Part shown: one piece after another, positions 1 to 10,479 of the stretch
Layout of the letters: the number at the start of each line of letters is the position of its first letter
Numbering within the stretch: the stretch's first letter is position 1
Source: Flexistipes sp.
GTDB lineage: Bacteria; Chrysiogenota; Deferribacteres; Deferribacterales; Flexistipitaceae
Direction: 5' to 3'
Assembly: GCF_036172515.1 (NCBI RefSeq)
Contig: NZ_JAXKVW010000001.1
Coordinates: 186,001 to 250,000 of the forward strand
DNA: 64,000 nt
Position numbers and translations under genes: made by a program
Notes under the pieces: model-generated
What the model was told of the DNA's origin: nothing
The model's input: only the letters and a program-made list of their open reading frames with translations
The model's database searches: none

Positions 1-39
1 AAGCGGGAAAAAATACAAAAAATGCTGCGGAGCAAATGA
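1..39 (+). CDS. possible C-terminal tail of a gene starting before the window
   Basis: Frame 1 is open from the first base and encodes twelve mostly basic residues (KREKIQKMLRSK) before a TGA at 37-39. A lysine/arginine-rich end is common for bacterial proteins, but the stretch is too short to identify. It could be chance. If real it would converge on the UPF0316 gene. No clear terminator is visible between them. Confidence 0.2.
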   Translation, partial: KREKIQKMLRSK

Positions 40-91
40 AAAAGCGGGTTAAGCAATGCGCTTTTCAAATTTTTAACTCCAATTTTAAGAA

Positions 92-640
92 TTATTTCTT
101 TTTTACAATCCCTCTGCCGAACCTCCTTAATGGCTTATGGTAGTAAGGTGTACTTACCTGCCTGACATCTTCAACGGTGTAAAATGCTTTAGGGTTATAT
201 TTATGGACTACATCCAGAAACTTTTGCAGTTCTTTCCTTTTGACCACACTGAAAAGAAGTTTTACGGGGCCGTCCCTTCCCTGACCGTCAACATCGGTAA
301 CAAGGTACCCGATTTTTCTTAAATCGTTTATAATGACATATGCATCTTTCCCGGTAATAACCCTGACAATAAGATTACCCATAGCAATCTTATTTTCTAT
401 TGATATGCCTATAAAATTTCCCACCGAAAAACCTGCAGCATAAGCCAGATATGCATACATATTTGCTTCGTTACCCATTACCTTTGCCACAACCACAATC
501 CAGATAAGAATCTCAAAAAAGCCCAGAAAGCTGGCAAAATATCTCATCCCTCTGGCAACAAAAATAATTCTCAAGGTACCTATAGTAACATCACAAATTC
601 TGGCAACAAAAATAAGGAGACATGTAAAAAGTATGCTCAT
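92..640 (-). CDS. UPF0316 / DUF2179-type membrane protein
   Basis: This 182-residue protein has hydrophobic segments at about 3-25, 35-55 and 60-80, followed by a soluble C-terminal domain from about 90. The N-terminus (ARICDVTIGTLRIIFVARG) and the pattern VITGKDAYVIINDLRKIGYLVTD-like in the soluble part match the UPF0316 (DUF5698 plus DUF2179) family. Function is unknown; the soluble domain resembles small regulatory or ligand-binding domains. It starts 5 bases after the corA stop, so it is the last gene of the ubiE-ubiD-nth-corA run. The ribosome site is weak, which fits translational coupling. Family call is by recognition. Confidence 0.75.
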   Translation of the reverse strand: MSILFTCLLIFVARICDVTIGTLRIIFVARGMRYFASFLGFFEILIWIVVVAKVMGNEANMYAYLAYAAGFSVGNFIGISIENKIAMGNLIVRVITGKDAYVIINDLRKIGYLVTDVDGQGRDGPVKLLFSVVKRKELQKFLDVVHKYNPKAFYTVEDVRQVSTPYYHKPLRRFGRGIVKKK

Positions 641-644
641 ATAT

Positions 645-1724
645 CTATATCCAGTCTTTCTTTTTGAAAAACAGCAGCATCAGTCCGGCAATAATAATCA
701 TAACAAGCCAAACCACCGGATAAGCCCAACGCACATCCAGCTCAGGCATATATTTAAAATTCATCCCGTAAACGCCCACTATAAATGTGAGCGGTATAAA
801 GAGTGTTGATATGATTGTCAGCATTTTCATGATCTCATTCATTCTGTTGCTCAAATCGGTCATATGCAGATCAAGCAGACTGGCCGTCACATCTCTCAGT
901 GACTCCACTGTTTCAACCAAGTGCATTATATGGTCATAAATATCTTTAATATAAAATTTTATTCCGTCTGAAATTAACCTTGAAGCACCGCTGTCAAGAT
1001 AGGCAATGATATCCCTTATCGGCCAGATAGCCCTTCTGACTGATGTAAGGAGGCGTCTTAAGTCATATACCGAACCGACAAAATCCTTTACATCTTTTTC
1101 ACGAAGTTTCTTTTCAAGATCATCCAGATTATCGGAAATCCCTTCAAGAACAATAAAATAACTGTCCACAATCAAATCAACTACAGCATTTACAAAATAA
1201 TCATGCCCCTTTCCTCTTATCCTGCCCTCGCTTCTTTTTACCCTGTCAAGAATCAGATCCAGGTAAGGTTCCCTGGCTTCGTTGAGAGTGATAACACAAT
1301 TATCCATTAAAATAATATTCATCTGATGTGCATTTATATCGTGGAGAGTTTTGCCTCCCTCAAAAACTTTAAGTGTAATGTACAAATAATTGCCCATATC
1401 CTCCACTTTAGCCCGCTGATACGGATTTAGAGCATCCTCAAGAACCAGTGAATTAATATCAAAAACTTCTCCTATTTGCCTGATTTTAGAAATATCCCTG
1501 AAACCGTGCAGTCTTATCCAGTTTACTTTCCCTTTTGGCAACTCTCTATTCAGCTCCTGTACATCGTCAACCTCATTTTCTGAAAAACTCTCAGTATCAA
1601 AGGAGTACATAATTATCGACGTCGGCTCTGCCTTATAATCACCCGTATATTCAAGAGTCCCCGGAGCTTTCCCGAATTTTTTGGAGGTTCTTTTCAGTGC
1701 GCTGTGTATATCAAAACCTTTCAC
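645..1724 (-). CDS. corA: CorA-family magnesium/cobalt transporter
   Basis: This 359-residue protein has a long cytoplasmic N-terminal domain with a coiled-coil region around 190-290, then two C-terminal membrane helices (about 295-320 and 330-352). The signature YGMNF lies at the end of the first helix, which is the pore selectivity motif of CorA channels. CorA works as a homopentamer in the inner membrane and admits Mg2+ (also Co2+ and Ni2+). The C-terminus is basic (FFKKKDWI). The start codon overlaps the nth stop by 4 bases, so the two are translationally coupled. An Mg2+ role is family knowledge; a divergent member could prefer another divalent ion. Confidence 0.92.
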   Translation of the reverse strand: MKGFDIHSALKRTSKKFGKAPGTLEYTGDYKAEPTSIIMYSFDTESFSENEVDDVQELNRELPKGKVNWIRLHGFRDISKIRQIGEVFDINSLVLEDALNPYQRAKVEDMGNYLYITLKVFEGGKTLHDINAHQMNIILMDNCVITLNEAREPYLDLILDRVKRSEGRIRGKGHDYFVNAVVDLIVDSYFIVLEGISDNLDDLEKKLREKDVKDFVGSVYDLRRLLTSVRRAIWPIRDIIAYLDSGASRLISDGIKFYIKDIYDHIMHLVETVESLRDVTASLLDLHMTDLSNRMNEIMKMLTIISTLFIPLTFIVGVYGMNFKYMPELDVRWAYPVVWLVMIIIAGLMLLFFKKKDWI

Positions 1725-2365
1725 CTGACTCCTCCTTTATCCAAAAAATAAGCACAGGATTTATTCATTTCGCATTCATTACACTTTGGTGCCCGGGATC
1801 TGCATATATCTCTTCCAAAAGCAATAACCTGATGGCTGAATTTATTCCATCTGTTTTTAGGAATTAATACCATCAACTCTTTTTCAATCTTTTCAGGATC
1901 ATCGGCACTGGCAATTCCGATTCGTGTCGTAACTCTCTTTACATGGGTATCCACAACAATTCCTTCAGCCACGCCAAGATTACCCAATACGACATTGGCC
2001 GTTTTTCTGCCCACGCCAGGCAGCTCAGTCAGTTTTCCCATATCAAGAGGAAGTTTGCCCTGATAATCTCCTGCAATTTTCTTTGAAATTTTCAGAATAT
2101 TTGATGCTTTATTTTTATAAAAACCCGTTGGTCTGACTATCTCCATTAACTCTTCAGGATCGGAGTCAGACATACTTTTTGCATCGGGATATTTATCAAA
2201 TAAAACACGTGTTACCTTGTTTACCCTTTCATCCGTACACTGTGCACTTAGTACGGTAGCAATGAGCAGTTCGAAAGGATTTCTATGAACAAGGGAGCAC
2301 TCGGCATCAGAGTATTTTTCATTAAGAAACGTCAAAAAAATCTTAGTTTTCTGCTGTTTACTCAT
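1721..2365 (-). CDS. nth: endonuclease III (DNA glycosylase/AP lyase)
   Basis: Base-excision repair enzyme that removes oxidised pyrimidines and cuts the AP site. The 214-residue length is normal. Visible are the helix-hairpin-helix LPGVGRKTANVVL with the catalytic lysine (K of GRKTA, about 121), the catalytic aspartate in VVDTHVKR (about 139), and the C-terminal iron-sulfur loop C-X6-C-X2-C-X5-C (CRSRAPKCNECEMNKSC). Its start overlaps the end of ubiD by 8 bases and its stop overlaps corA. No oddities are seen. Confidence 0.96.
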   Translation of the reverse strand: MSKQQKTKIFLTFLNEKYSDAECSLVHRNPFELLIATVLSAQCTDERVNKVTRVLFDKYPDAKSMSDSDPEELMEIVRPTGFYKNKASNILKISKKIAGDYQGKLPLDMGKLTELPGVGRKTANVVLGNLGVAEGIVVDTHVKRVTTRIGIASADDPEKIEKELMVLIPKNRWNKFSHQVIAFGRDICRSRAPKCNECEMNKSCAYFLDKGGVR

Positions 2366-3821
2366 TATCCAGCTTTATGCCGTATTTTTTCCATTTTTTA
2401 TCCACAAGTTTCTTAATTTCTTTTTCCATGACAATATCAGGCGGCCACTCTCTTGTGTGCCCCTCCGTTTCCCATTTTTTGGTTGCATCTATCCCGATTT
2501 TCGAACCCCAGTGAGGGTATGGCGATGAGTGGTCCAGTGCATCAAGGGGGCCTTCCATCACTACTGCATCCCTTTTCCAGTCCACATTATTGCCCATCCG
2601 CCATAGTACTTCAGATGTATTCTGGACATCCACATCTTCATCAACAATAACTATCATTTTGGTGAACATCATCTGCCCTGTTCCCCAGATAAAATTCATT
2701 ATTTTTTTTGCATGCTGAGGGTATTTTTTATCTATTGAAATAAACATCATATTATGAAATACACCTTCCAGGGGCAGGGCCATATAAACTATTTCCGGAA
2801 CCTGCTTCTTTAAAAGGGGCAAAAAGATTTTCCCGGTGGCAATCCCCATATAACAGTCCTCCATAGGAGGTTTGCCAACTATTGTGGTGGGGTAGACAGC
2901 ATCTTTCCTGTGGGTTATACATGTAATATGAAACACAGGATATTCATCCGCCAGGGAATAATATCCGGTATGATCACCAAAAGGGCCTTCTGTCCTGAAT
3001 TCATCAACGTTGACATACCCTTCCACGACAATTTCGCTGTTGGAAGGTACTTCTAAATCAACAGTTTCACATTTAACAAGCTCCACCGATTGCTTACGTA
3101 TAAAACCGGCCAGAAGCATTTCATCAACCCCGTCAGGAGCAGGTGCTGTGGCAGCATATGTGACAGCCGGATCGCTTCCCAAAACCACGGCCACTTCAAT
3201 CTTTTCAAGACCGGCCTTTCTGGCTTTTCTGAAATGATCAGCTCCGTGATGATGAAGATGCCAGTGCATTCCTGTGGTCTGTTTATCGTAAACATGCATA
3301 CGATACATCCCACAGTTTCTGGCACCTGTTTCGGGGTCTTTTGTAAAAACATTCGGCAGTGTAATAAAACGTCCGCCGTCCAAAGGCCAGCATTTCAGTA
3401 TAGGAAACTTTTCTATGTTTACTTCATCGCCTTTAATTATAACCTCTTTACATGGGCCGGTCTTCACCATTTTGGGCAGGATCTGGTTGAGCTCTTTGAG
3501 CATGGGCAGAGACTTGAGCTTATCCATAAAGTTCTGAGGGACATTCCTGTCCACCAGGTTAATAATGCGACTGCCAAGCTCATTAAGGTCATCCACTTCC
3601 AATGCCAGATTCATACGCTTCTCTGAACCAAAAGCGTTAATCAAAAGGGGGTGTTTTGAACCTTTTACCTTTTCAAACAATAGGGCAGGGCCGTGCTTTT
3701 TTGAAACTCTGTCCGTGATTTCTGTTATCTCCAATACCGGGTCAACTTCTTCCTTAACCCTGACAAGCTCCCCCTCTTTTTCCAGCTTTTTTATAAAGGA
3801 GCGCAAATCTTTATATGCCAT
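2358..3821 (-). CDS. ubiD: UbiD-family prenylated-FMN decarboxylase
   Basis: This 487-residue protein is of full UbiD length. It begins AYKDLRSFIKKLEKEGELVRV and carries family blocks such as GPFGDHTGYYS, which includes the acidic residues of the UbiD active site, and PTTIVGKPPMEDCYMG. UbiD enzymes use prenylated FMN, made by UbiX, to decarboxylate aromatic or alpha,beta-unsaturated acids. The adjacent UbiE/MenG methyltransferase suggests a menaquinone (possibly futalosine-route) precursor as substrate; that is inference. No ubiX is in the window. Only 35 bases separate it from ubiE, so they are probably co-transcribed. Confidence 0.9.
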   Translation of the reverse strand: MAYKDLRSFIKKLEKEGELVRVKEEVDPVLEITEITDRVSKKHGPALLFEKVKGSKHPLLINAFGSEKRMNLALEVDDLNELGSRIINLVDRNVPQNFMDKLKSLPMLKELNQILPKMVKTGPCKEVIIKGDEVNIEKFPILKCWPLDGGRFITLPNVFTKDPETGARNCGMYRMHVYDKQTTGMHWHLHHHGADHFRKARKAGLEKIEVAVVLGSDPAVTYAATAPAPDGVDEMLLAGFIRKQSVELVKCETVDLEVPSNSEIVVEGYVNVDEFRTEGPFGDHTGYYSLADEYPVFHITCITHRKDAVYPTTIVGKPPMEDCYMGIATGKIFLPLLKKQVPEIVYMALPLEGVFHNMMFISIDKKYPQHAKKIMNFIWGTGQMMFTKMIVIVDEDVDVQNTSEVLWRMGNNVDWKRDAVVMEGPLDALDHSSPYPHWGSKIGIDATKKWETEGHTREWPPDIVMEKEIKKLVDKKWKKYGIKLDNE

Positions 3822-3856
3822 ATATCCTCCAGTTCAGTATCAATACTTTTCAATAT

Positions 3857-4537
3857 TTATTTGAAACAAATAGTAGCGTCACAGATTCCGAATGTCATAG
3901 GGTTAAACTGTACCCTTTCAAAGCCTGATTCGATAATCATTTTTTTATACTCATTTTTGGGGGGAAATTTGTACACAGAATCAGGGAGATATTCATATGC
4001 TTTTCTGTCCCCGGAAATCAACCCCCCAAGGAAAGGAAGTATTTTCGTAAAATACAGCCTGTAAAGTCTGCTGAATATAAAGCCCTCCGGCTGAGAAAAT
4101 TCCAGTATGCATAATCGTCCGCCTGGCTTGACAACCCGAAACAACTCTTCCAGACCTTTATTTTTATCCGTAACATTGCGAAAACCGAAAGCAATCATAA
4201 CCCTGTCAAAACTTTCCGATTTAAAGGGCTGATAATGAGCATCGCCGGCAATGAGCATTATATCGGGCTGTTTTCTTTTAGCCTTAAACAGCATATTTTT
4301 GCTGAAGTCTGCACCGATAATATTCGCATTTTTTGTCTGTCTTTTAAGCTCGCTTATCATATCACCTGTGCCGCAAGCCAGATCGAGGATTTTATGATTC
4401 TCTTTCACTTCAAGCAGTTCAATAGCCTTTTTACGCCAGGCAACATCTCTTCTGAAACTCAGCAGCCTGTTGAGCAAATCATACCTGTCGGCAATGCCGT
4501 CAAACATCCGCTGTATTTTTTTAGATTTTTCTTCCAA
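3857..4537 (-). CDS. ubiE: UbiE/MenG demethylmenaquinone methyltransferase
   Basis: SAM-dependent C-methyltransferase for the last step of menaquinone (or ubiquinone) synthesis. The family signature FDGIADRYDLLNRLLSF is near the N-terminus. SAM motif I is ILDLACGTGDM, motif II is the region around DRVMIAFGFRNV, and LRVVKPGGRL-like motif III reads FRVVKPGGRLCILEFSQP. I place the start at a TTG (4535-4537), because GGAGGA lies directly upstream and residue 2 onward (EEKSKKIQRMFDGIADRYD) matches the family start; this gives 226 residues. A longer reading from 4564 adds nine residues with no ribosome site. First gene of the ubiE-ubiD-nth-corA operon. Confidence 0.93.
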   Translation of the reverse strand: MEEKSKKIQRMFDGIADRYDLLNRLLSFRRDVAWRKKAIELLEVKENHKILDLACGTGDMISELKRQTKNANIIGADFSKNMLFKAKRKQPDIMLIAGDAHYQPFKSESFDRVMIAFGFRNVTDKNKGLEELFRVVKPGGRLCILEFSQPEGFIFSRLYRLYFTKILPFLGGLISGDRKAYEYLPDSVYKFPPKNEYKKMIIESGFERVQFNPMTFGICDATICFK

Positions 4538-4649
4538 GATTCCTCCAGACAATAATACCAACAAAATTCAGCCATAAAAAACTCTGGGTAAACAAAATAT
4601 TAAATTCCGGTCTCCCGCTGCCAGACATTACTAATACAAAATGTGCTTA

Positions 4650-5018
4650 TTAGAAATTGACTCTGACAAAATCCGCTTTCGTTTCAACGGCTGTTTTTCC
4701 ATCTCTGTTTTTTATGCTTGTTTTTATCGTGGGCATGGCAATTTTTGTTTCACCGTTCTCAATCTCTACAAGTGCCGTGGATTCATAAACACCGAAGAAA
4801 GTTCCCACTATGGCACCTGTGGCTGCTCCGTAGGCTATATAATCCAGATTGTCCTCCGGCTCCTCAGTAAAAACTATTGCCGCAGTACCGATAATGGCTC
4901 CTGTTATTGTTCCGTATAATGTATCCTGCAGAACAATGGAACCTCTCGTCTCAGCAGAAGCCGGCATTACAGACATTAAGAAAACAATCAGTACTCCTGC
5001 ACCTATAAATTTTTTCAT
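4650..5018 (-). CDS. small exported protein with glycine-zipper-like hydrophobic core, unknown function
   Basis: Not recognised. The 122 residues start with a clear signal peptide (MKKFIGAGVLIVFLMSVMPASA, probable cleavage after ASA at about 22). Two glycine-rich hydrophobic stretches follow, TITGAIIGTAAIVF and AYGAATGAIVGTFFGVY, with the GxxxG spacing of glycine-zipper outer-membrane or channel-like proteins. The C-terminal 40 residues are polar. It begins 20 bases after the HAD gene stop with a good ribosome site (GGGGTG), so both are likely in one transcript. It is probably periplasmic or outer-membrane associated; that is inference from composition. Confidence 0.75.
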   Translation of the reverse strand: MKKFIGAGVLIVFLMSVMPASAETRGSIVLQDTLYGTITGAIIGTAAIVFTEEPEDNLDYIAYGAATGAIVGTFFGVYESTALVEIENGETKIAMPTIKTSIKNRDGKTAVETKADFVRVNF

Positions 5019-5038
5019 AACGCACCCCTTTATTATTT

Positions 5039-5677
5039 CTATTCACAGCACATCTGTCCCTTTTCAGTCAGTGAAACTATATCATAAATTGAAGTAAAAT
5101 GATAATCAAACCCGCTCCCGTTTCCAACCCCTATAAGGGCTGTTTTGAATCCAAGTTTTGCCGCGGCTGTCAGATTGACACAACTGTCCTCGAACAATAT
5201 AGAATCACCGGGAATAATCCCTGACATATCCATCATTTTTTTAAAACTTTCAATATAAATTTTAGGTATATAATCAACATCTTCAATGGCAAAAATATCA
5301 TCAAAACACTCATACACCCCGAGTTTTGAAAGAATGTTCACAGCGTGGGATTTTGCACCGTTTGTAAATACTGCCCTGTATCCTTCCAAAGTTTCAAGGC
5401 AACTATTTAAAAGGGGATCTTTGCCTATAAACTCATCGTAAGCCAGATCGTGAACATAATCCAAATAATCCGAAGGCCTTACGGAATAATGATACATTAA
5501 CCCACGCAATGTCACACCGTACTTCTCTCTGTAAGTACGCCTTAAGAAATCAACCTTATCAAAATGAATACCTACCTTATGAATCATGAAACTGTTTATT
5601 CTGTGGTTTACTTCCTCCAGAATTCCTGTGTCCGGATGATAAAGGGTGTTATCAAGATCAAATACATAATTTTGCAT
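5039..5677 (-). CDS. HAD-superfamily hydrolase, pyrimidine 5'-nucleotidase-like
   Basis: A soluble 212-residue HAD phosphatase. Motif I is FDLDNTLYHP (two aspartates, nucleophile first), motif II is VFTNGAKSH, motif III the lysine region around KIYIESFKK, and motif IV FEDSCVN. The DLDNTLY start and the helical cap between motifs I and II are typical of the SDT1/pyrimidine 5'-nucleotidase group, which hydrolyse UMP, CMP and related phosphates. The substrate here is inferred only. It is followed by a small exported protein and lies divergent from the HIT gene across a 76-base gap. Confidence 0.88.
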   Translation of the reverse strand: MQNYVFDLDNTLYHPDTGILEEVNHRINSFMIHKVGIHFDKVDFLRRTYREKYGVTLRGLMYHYSVRPSDYLDYVHDLAYDEFIGKDPLLNSCLETLEGYRAVFTNGAKSHAVNILSKLGVYECFDDIFAIEDVDYIPKIYIESFKKMMDMSGIIPGDSILFEDSCVNLTAAAKLGFKTALIGVGNGSGFDYHFTSIYDIVSLTEKGQMCCE

Positions 5678-5753
5678 AGTTTCCTTTACTTTTGTTTTTT
5701 ATAATACTAAATTATTAAGATAATACTGTCAATTAAGTAATAGGAGGGCATAC

Positions 5754-6170
5754 ATGGATTGTCTCTTTTGTAAAATGAAGGAAGGGGAAATCCCCTGTCA
5801 AAGAGTTTATGAAGACGATGACTTTTTTGCAATACTGGATATTAACCCAATTAACTACGGGCATACATTGCTTATTCCCAAAAAACACTTCAACAATATT
5901 CTGGATGCTCCTGAGGATGTTGGGGAAAAAACATACCCCGTTGCCCAGAAAATAGCCAAAGGAATTAAACAGGCGCTTAAGTGCGACGGAATAAATATAA
6001 TTCAGAATGTTGAAGAAGCAGGAGGTCAGGAGGTTTTTCACTCCCATCTTCATATTGTTCCAAGGTTTAAGGATGACAATATAAGATTCTCCATGAAAAA
6101 GAAAAAGTATGCTTCTGATGATGACATGTGTAAATTCGCGAAGAAAATTGCCGATGTATTAAACAGATAG
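5754..6170 (+). CDS. HIT-family nucleotide hydrolase/transferase (Hint-like)
   Basis: The 138-residue protein starts CLFCKMKEGEIPCQRVYEDDDFFAILDINP, the usual HIT start, with a Cys pair that can bind zinc. The histidine triad HSHLHIVPRF is near position 100; the central His is the AMP-forming nucleophile in this family. Hint proteins cleave purine nucleoside phosphoramidates and AMP-amino acid adducts. The gene has a strong ribosome site (AGGAGG) and ends before a bidirectional terminator shared with groEL. Confidence 0.94.
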   Translation: MDCLFCKMKEGEIPCQRVYEDDDFFAILDINPINYGHTLLIPKKHFNNILDAPEDVGEKTYPVAQKIAKGIKQALKCDGINIIQNVEEAGGQEVFHSHLHIVPRFKDDNIRFSMKKKKYASDDDMCKFAKKIADVLNR

Positions 6171-6195
6171 TCTGTTCATAAATCTTGTCAAAACC

Positions 6196-6227
6196 AAAAA
6201 AAGGGAGCCATTCAGGCTCCCTTTTTT
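6196..6227. terminator. bidirectional rho-independent terminator between the HIT gene and groEL
   Basis: GGGAGCC (6203-6209), 5-base loop, GGCTCCC (6215-6221), flanked by an A run on the left and a T run on the right. It can therefore stop transcription arriving from either gene. Confidence 0.9.
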
Positions 6228-6249
6228 AATATCTGAAAGAAGGCCGGGC

Positions 6250-8204
<1,955 letters not shown>

Positions 8205-8239
8205 TTCTACCTCCTTGTTTTGTTTTATATTTTATTTTA

Positions 8240-8266
8240 TTAGCAGTCACCATCAACGAGTGCTAA
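8240..8266. promoter_or_regulatory. CIRCE operator (HrcA binding site) of groES-groEL
   Basis: TTAGCAGTC - 9 bases - GAGTGCTAA. This matches the CIRCE consensus (TTAGCACTC-N9-GAGTGCTAA) with one change in the left arm. It lies between the promoter and groES, in the transcribed leader. HrcA is encoded in the same window and its gene carries a second CIRCE. Confidence 0.95.
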
Positions 8267-8277
8267 CAGCTTTTATA

Positions 8278-8305
8278 TTTATATAAATCATGTAAAAAAA
8301 ATCAA
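8278..8305 (-). promoter_or_regulatory. probable sigma-70 promoter of groES-groEL
   Basis: On the minus strand TTGATT (8300-8305), a 16-base spacer and TATAAA (8278-8283) lie just upstream of the CIRCE element, the normal arrangement for HrcA-controlled promoters. Confidence 0.6.
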
Positions 8306-8370
8306 GAGAAAATTTTTAAAAATTTTATTTTTGTTTAGTTGAATTTTTTTTGGTAAAACTAAACTTTTGT

Positions 8371-8399
8371 TTGAAAAAAAACAGAAAATACACTATATT
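8371..8399 (+). promoter_or_regulatory. sigma-70 promoter of leuCD
   Basis: TTGAAA (8371-8376), exactly 17 bases, TATATT (8394-8399). Transcription would start near 8406, giving a 25-base leader with ribosome site GAGGTG. The leader is too short for a leucine attenuator peptide. Confidence 0.7.
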
Positions 8400-8430
8400 C
8401 TCCTGCATCAGACTAAACCGAGGTGTATAA

Positions 8431-9819
8431 ATGGGAAAAACATTATTCCAAAAGGTATTTGACGGACACAAAATAGCCGAGCTGAAAGGGGGGAAGTATC
8501 AGCTTTTCATCGGCCTGCACTTAATACATGAAGTTACCAGCCCACAGGCATTTGCAATGCTTGAGGAACTTGGACTGGGTGTGGCATACCCGGAAAGGAC
8601 TTTTGCCACATGCGACCATATCATCCCCACAGATAATATCGAAAGACCGTTCCAGGATAAAATAGCTGAGGAAATGATAAAAGCCATCGAAAATAACACA
8701 AAAAAACACGGCATAAAATTTTTCAGCCCCGAAAGCGGAGAGCAGGGGGTGGTTCATATTGTCGGCCCGGAAATGGGTTTGACACAGCCCGGCATTACTA
8801 TGGTTTGCGGTGATTCCCATACTGCTACGCACGGTGCATTCGGTGCCATCGCTTTCGGAATTGGCACAAGCCAGGTCAGAGACGTTCTTGCCACCCAGAC
8901 AATTGCCATGAGCCCCTTCAAGGTTCGCAGGATAGAGGTGAACGGAGAGCTGAACAGGGGTGTTTATGCCAAAGACATAATTCTCCATATAATCGGAAAA
9001 TTGGGAGTGAACGGAGGAATAGGCTACGCTTATGAGTTCGGCGGTTCGGTCATATCTGCCCTATCAATGGAAGGAAGAATGACAATATGCAATATGGCAA
9101 TAGAAGGAGGAGCAAGGGTTGGATACATAAATCCGGATGAAAAAACGTATGAATTTCTCAAAAATAAGCCTTATGCACCCAAGAATGAGAAGTGGGATGA
9201 AATGATATCTTACTGGGAAAGTATAAAATCAGACAGCGATGCGGATTACGATGACGTCGTAATAATTGATGCTGCAGAAATCAAACCCACAGTGACATGG
9301 GGGATCAATCCCGCACAATGCATAGGGATAGATGAGATTATCCCAAAAGGGGGCACCGACGGAGAAAAAGAAGCCCTTGATTATATGAAACTGGAAGGCG
9401 GAAAGCCTATAGAAGGTACAAACGTTGATGTTGTTTTTATCGGCAGCTGCACGAACGGGCGCATTGAGGATTTCAGAGAAGCTGCACGGGTTTTAAAAGG
9501 GCAAAAAGTCAGTTCTGATGTTACTGCTTTAGCGGTACCGGGCTCATATTCCGTTATGAGACAGGCTGAAAAAGAAGGTTTGGATAAAATCTTTACAGAA
9601 GCCGGCTTTGAATGGCGAAGGCCCGGTTGCTCCATGTGTCTCGCAATGAACCCGGATAAACTGGAAGGTGATCAGCTTTGCGCTTCAACGTCAAACAGAA
9701 ATTTTAAGGGACGCCAGGGTTCATCATCCGGCAGAACAGTGTTAATGAGCCCGGTTATGGCAGCTGCAGCTGCTGTAACTGGCAAAATTTCAGATGCTAG
9801 AATAGTATTCGACTTATAA
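8431..9819 (+). CDS. leuC: 3-isopropylmalate dehydratase large subunit
   Basis: Leucine synthesis: isomerises 2- to 3-isopropylmalate with the small subunit LeuD and a [4Fe-4S] cluster. The 462 residues are full length for the bacterial (E. coli-like) type. Visible are [24 protein letters not shown], the [14 protein letters not shown] block and the three cluster cysteines in GSCTNGR and [12 protein letters not shown]. The RQG-containing end ([12 protein letters not shown]) is conserved. leuD follows after 11 bases; leuA and leuB are not in the window. A homoaconitase role cannot be excluded from sequence alone, but the length class favours LeuC. Confidence 0.95.
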   Translation: MGKTLFQKVFDGHKIAELKGGKYQLFIGLHLIHEVTSPQAFAMLEELGLGVAYPERTFATCDHIIPTDNIERPFQDKIAEEMIKAIENNTKKHGIKFFSPESGEQGVVHIVGPEMGLTQPGITMVCGDSHTATHGAFGAIAFGIGTSQVRDVLATQTIAMSPFKVRRIEVNGELNRGVYAKDIILHIIGKLGVNGGIGYAYEFGGSVISALSMEGRMTICNMAIEGGARVGYINPDEKTYEFLKNKPYAPKNEKWDEMISYWESIKSDSDADYDDVVIIDAAEIKPTVTWGINPAQCIGIDEIIPKGGTDGEKEALDYMKLEGGKPIEGTNVDVVFIGSCTNGRIEDFREAARVLKGQKVSSDVTALAVPGSYSVMRQAEKEGLDKIFTEAGFEWRRPGCSMCLAMNPDKLEGDQLCASTSNRNFKGRQGSSSGRTVLMSPVMAAAAAVTGKISDARIVFDL

Positions 9820-9830
9820 GGAGGTTTTAA

Positions 9831-10436
9831 ATGTCAATAAATCCGATTTCCAAGGTTGAAGGGCGTGCGGTACCTATTGTACTGGATGACATAGATACAG
9901 ACAGAATTATTCCTGCAAGGTATTTAAAATGCGTAACATTTGATGGGTTGGGGGGATACGCTTTTTATGATGACAGGTTCAATACTGACGGTACAGAAAA
10001 GAAACATCCCCTCAATGACAAACGATTTAAGGGTGCAAACATCATAATTTCCGGAGCAAACTTCGGATGCGGCTCTTCACGGGAACATGCGCCTCAGGCA
10101 ATAAAAAGAGCCGGCATTGATGCGGTTGTTGCAGAAAGTTTTGCGGAAATTTTTCACGGCAATGCAACAACCCTCGGGATTGTGTGCATCACACTGAGCC
10201 GCAGTGAAATAAATGAACTTAAATCCCTTGTTGAAAAGTCTCCGGAAACAAAACTTTTAATAGATGTTGAAAAGGAAACACTGCATACGCCTGGGAAAAC
10301 ATACAAGTTTCAAATCAACCAGAATGCAAAAAAAGATTTACTGGCAGGAACTTATGATAGCCTGGCCGAATTGCTTGCAAACATGGACAAAGTACGCAGG
10401 TTCGAAAAAGAACTGCAGTATTTTTTTTCAAGATAA
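9831..10436 (+). CDS. leuD: 3-isopropylmalate dehydratase small subunit
   Basis: Swivel-domain partner of LeuC. The 201 residues include the start VPIVLDDIDTDRIIPARYLK, the substrate-contacting FGCGSSREHAP at about 82-92, and AESFAEIFHGNATTLGI. The ribosome site AAGGAGG is strong. The last codons run into a terminator hairpin shared with the convergent TRAP permease gene. Confidence 0.95.
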   Translation: MSINPISKVEGRAVPIVLDDIDTDRIIPARYLKCVTFDGLGGYAFYDDRFNTDGTEKKHPLNDKRFKGANIIISGANFGCGSSREHAPQAIKRAGIDAVVAESFAEIFHGNATTLGIVCITLSRSEINELKSLVEKSPETKLLIDVEKETLHTPGKTYKFQINQNAKKDLLAGTYDSLAELLANMDKVRRFEKELQYFFSR

Positions 10437-10439
10437 CAA

Positions 10440-10479
10440 AAATCCCCGTTTTATGCGGGGATTTCTTCTGTTTTTTTTG
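10440..10479. terminator. terminator after leuD, overlapping the 3' end of the convergent TRAP permease gene
   Basis: AAATCCCCG (10440-10448), 7-base loop, CGGGGATTT (10456-10464), followed within 8 bases by a run of eight T. The right arm also encodes the last residues and stop of the TRAP permease on the minus strand (its CDS ends at 10451), so the two genes share the hairpin. Confidence 0.8.

Noticed and set aside
2398-2406. Perfect DnaA box TTATCCACA
   Set aside because: It is a single site within the ubiD coding sequence (VDKKW), 28 kb from dnaA, with no cluster of other boxes; most likely chance.
3090-3626. 178-residue plus-strand open frame
   Set aside because: It is antisense to ubiD, which is a full-length conserved gene; the frame has no ribosome site and no family features.
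8521-8988. 155-residue minus-strand open frame
   Set aside because: Antisense to leuC, which is clearly coding on the plus strand.
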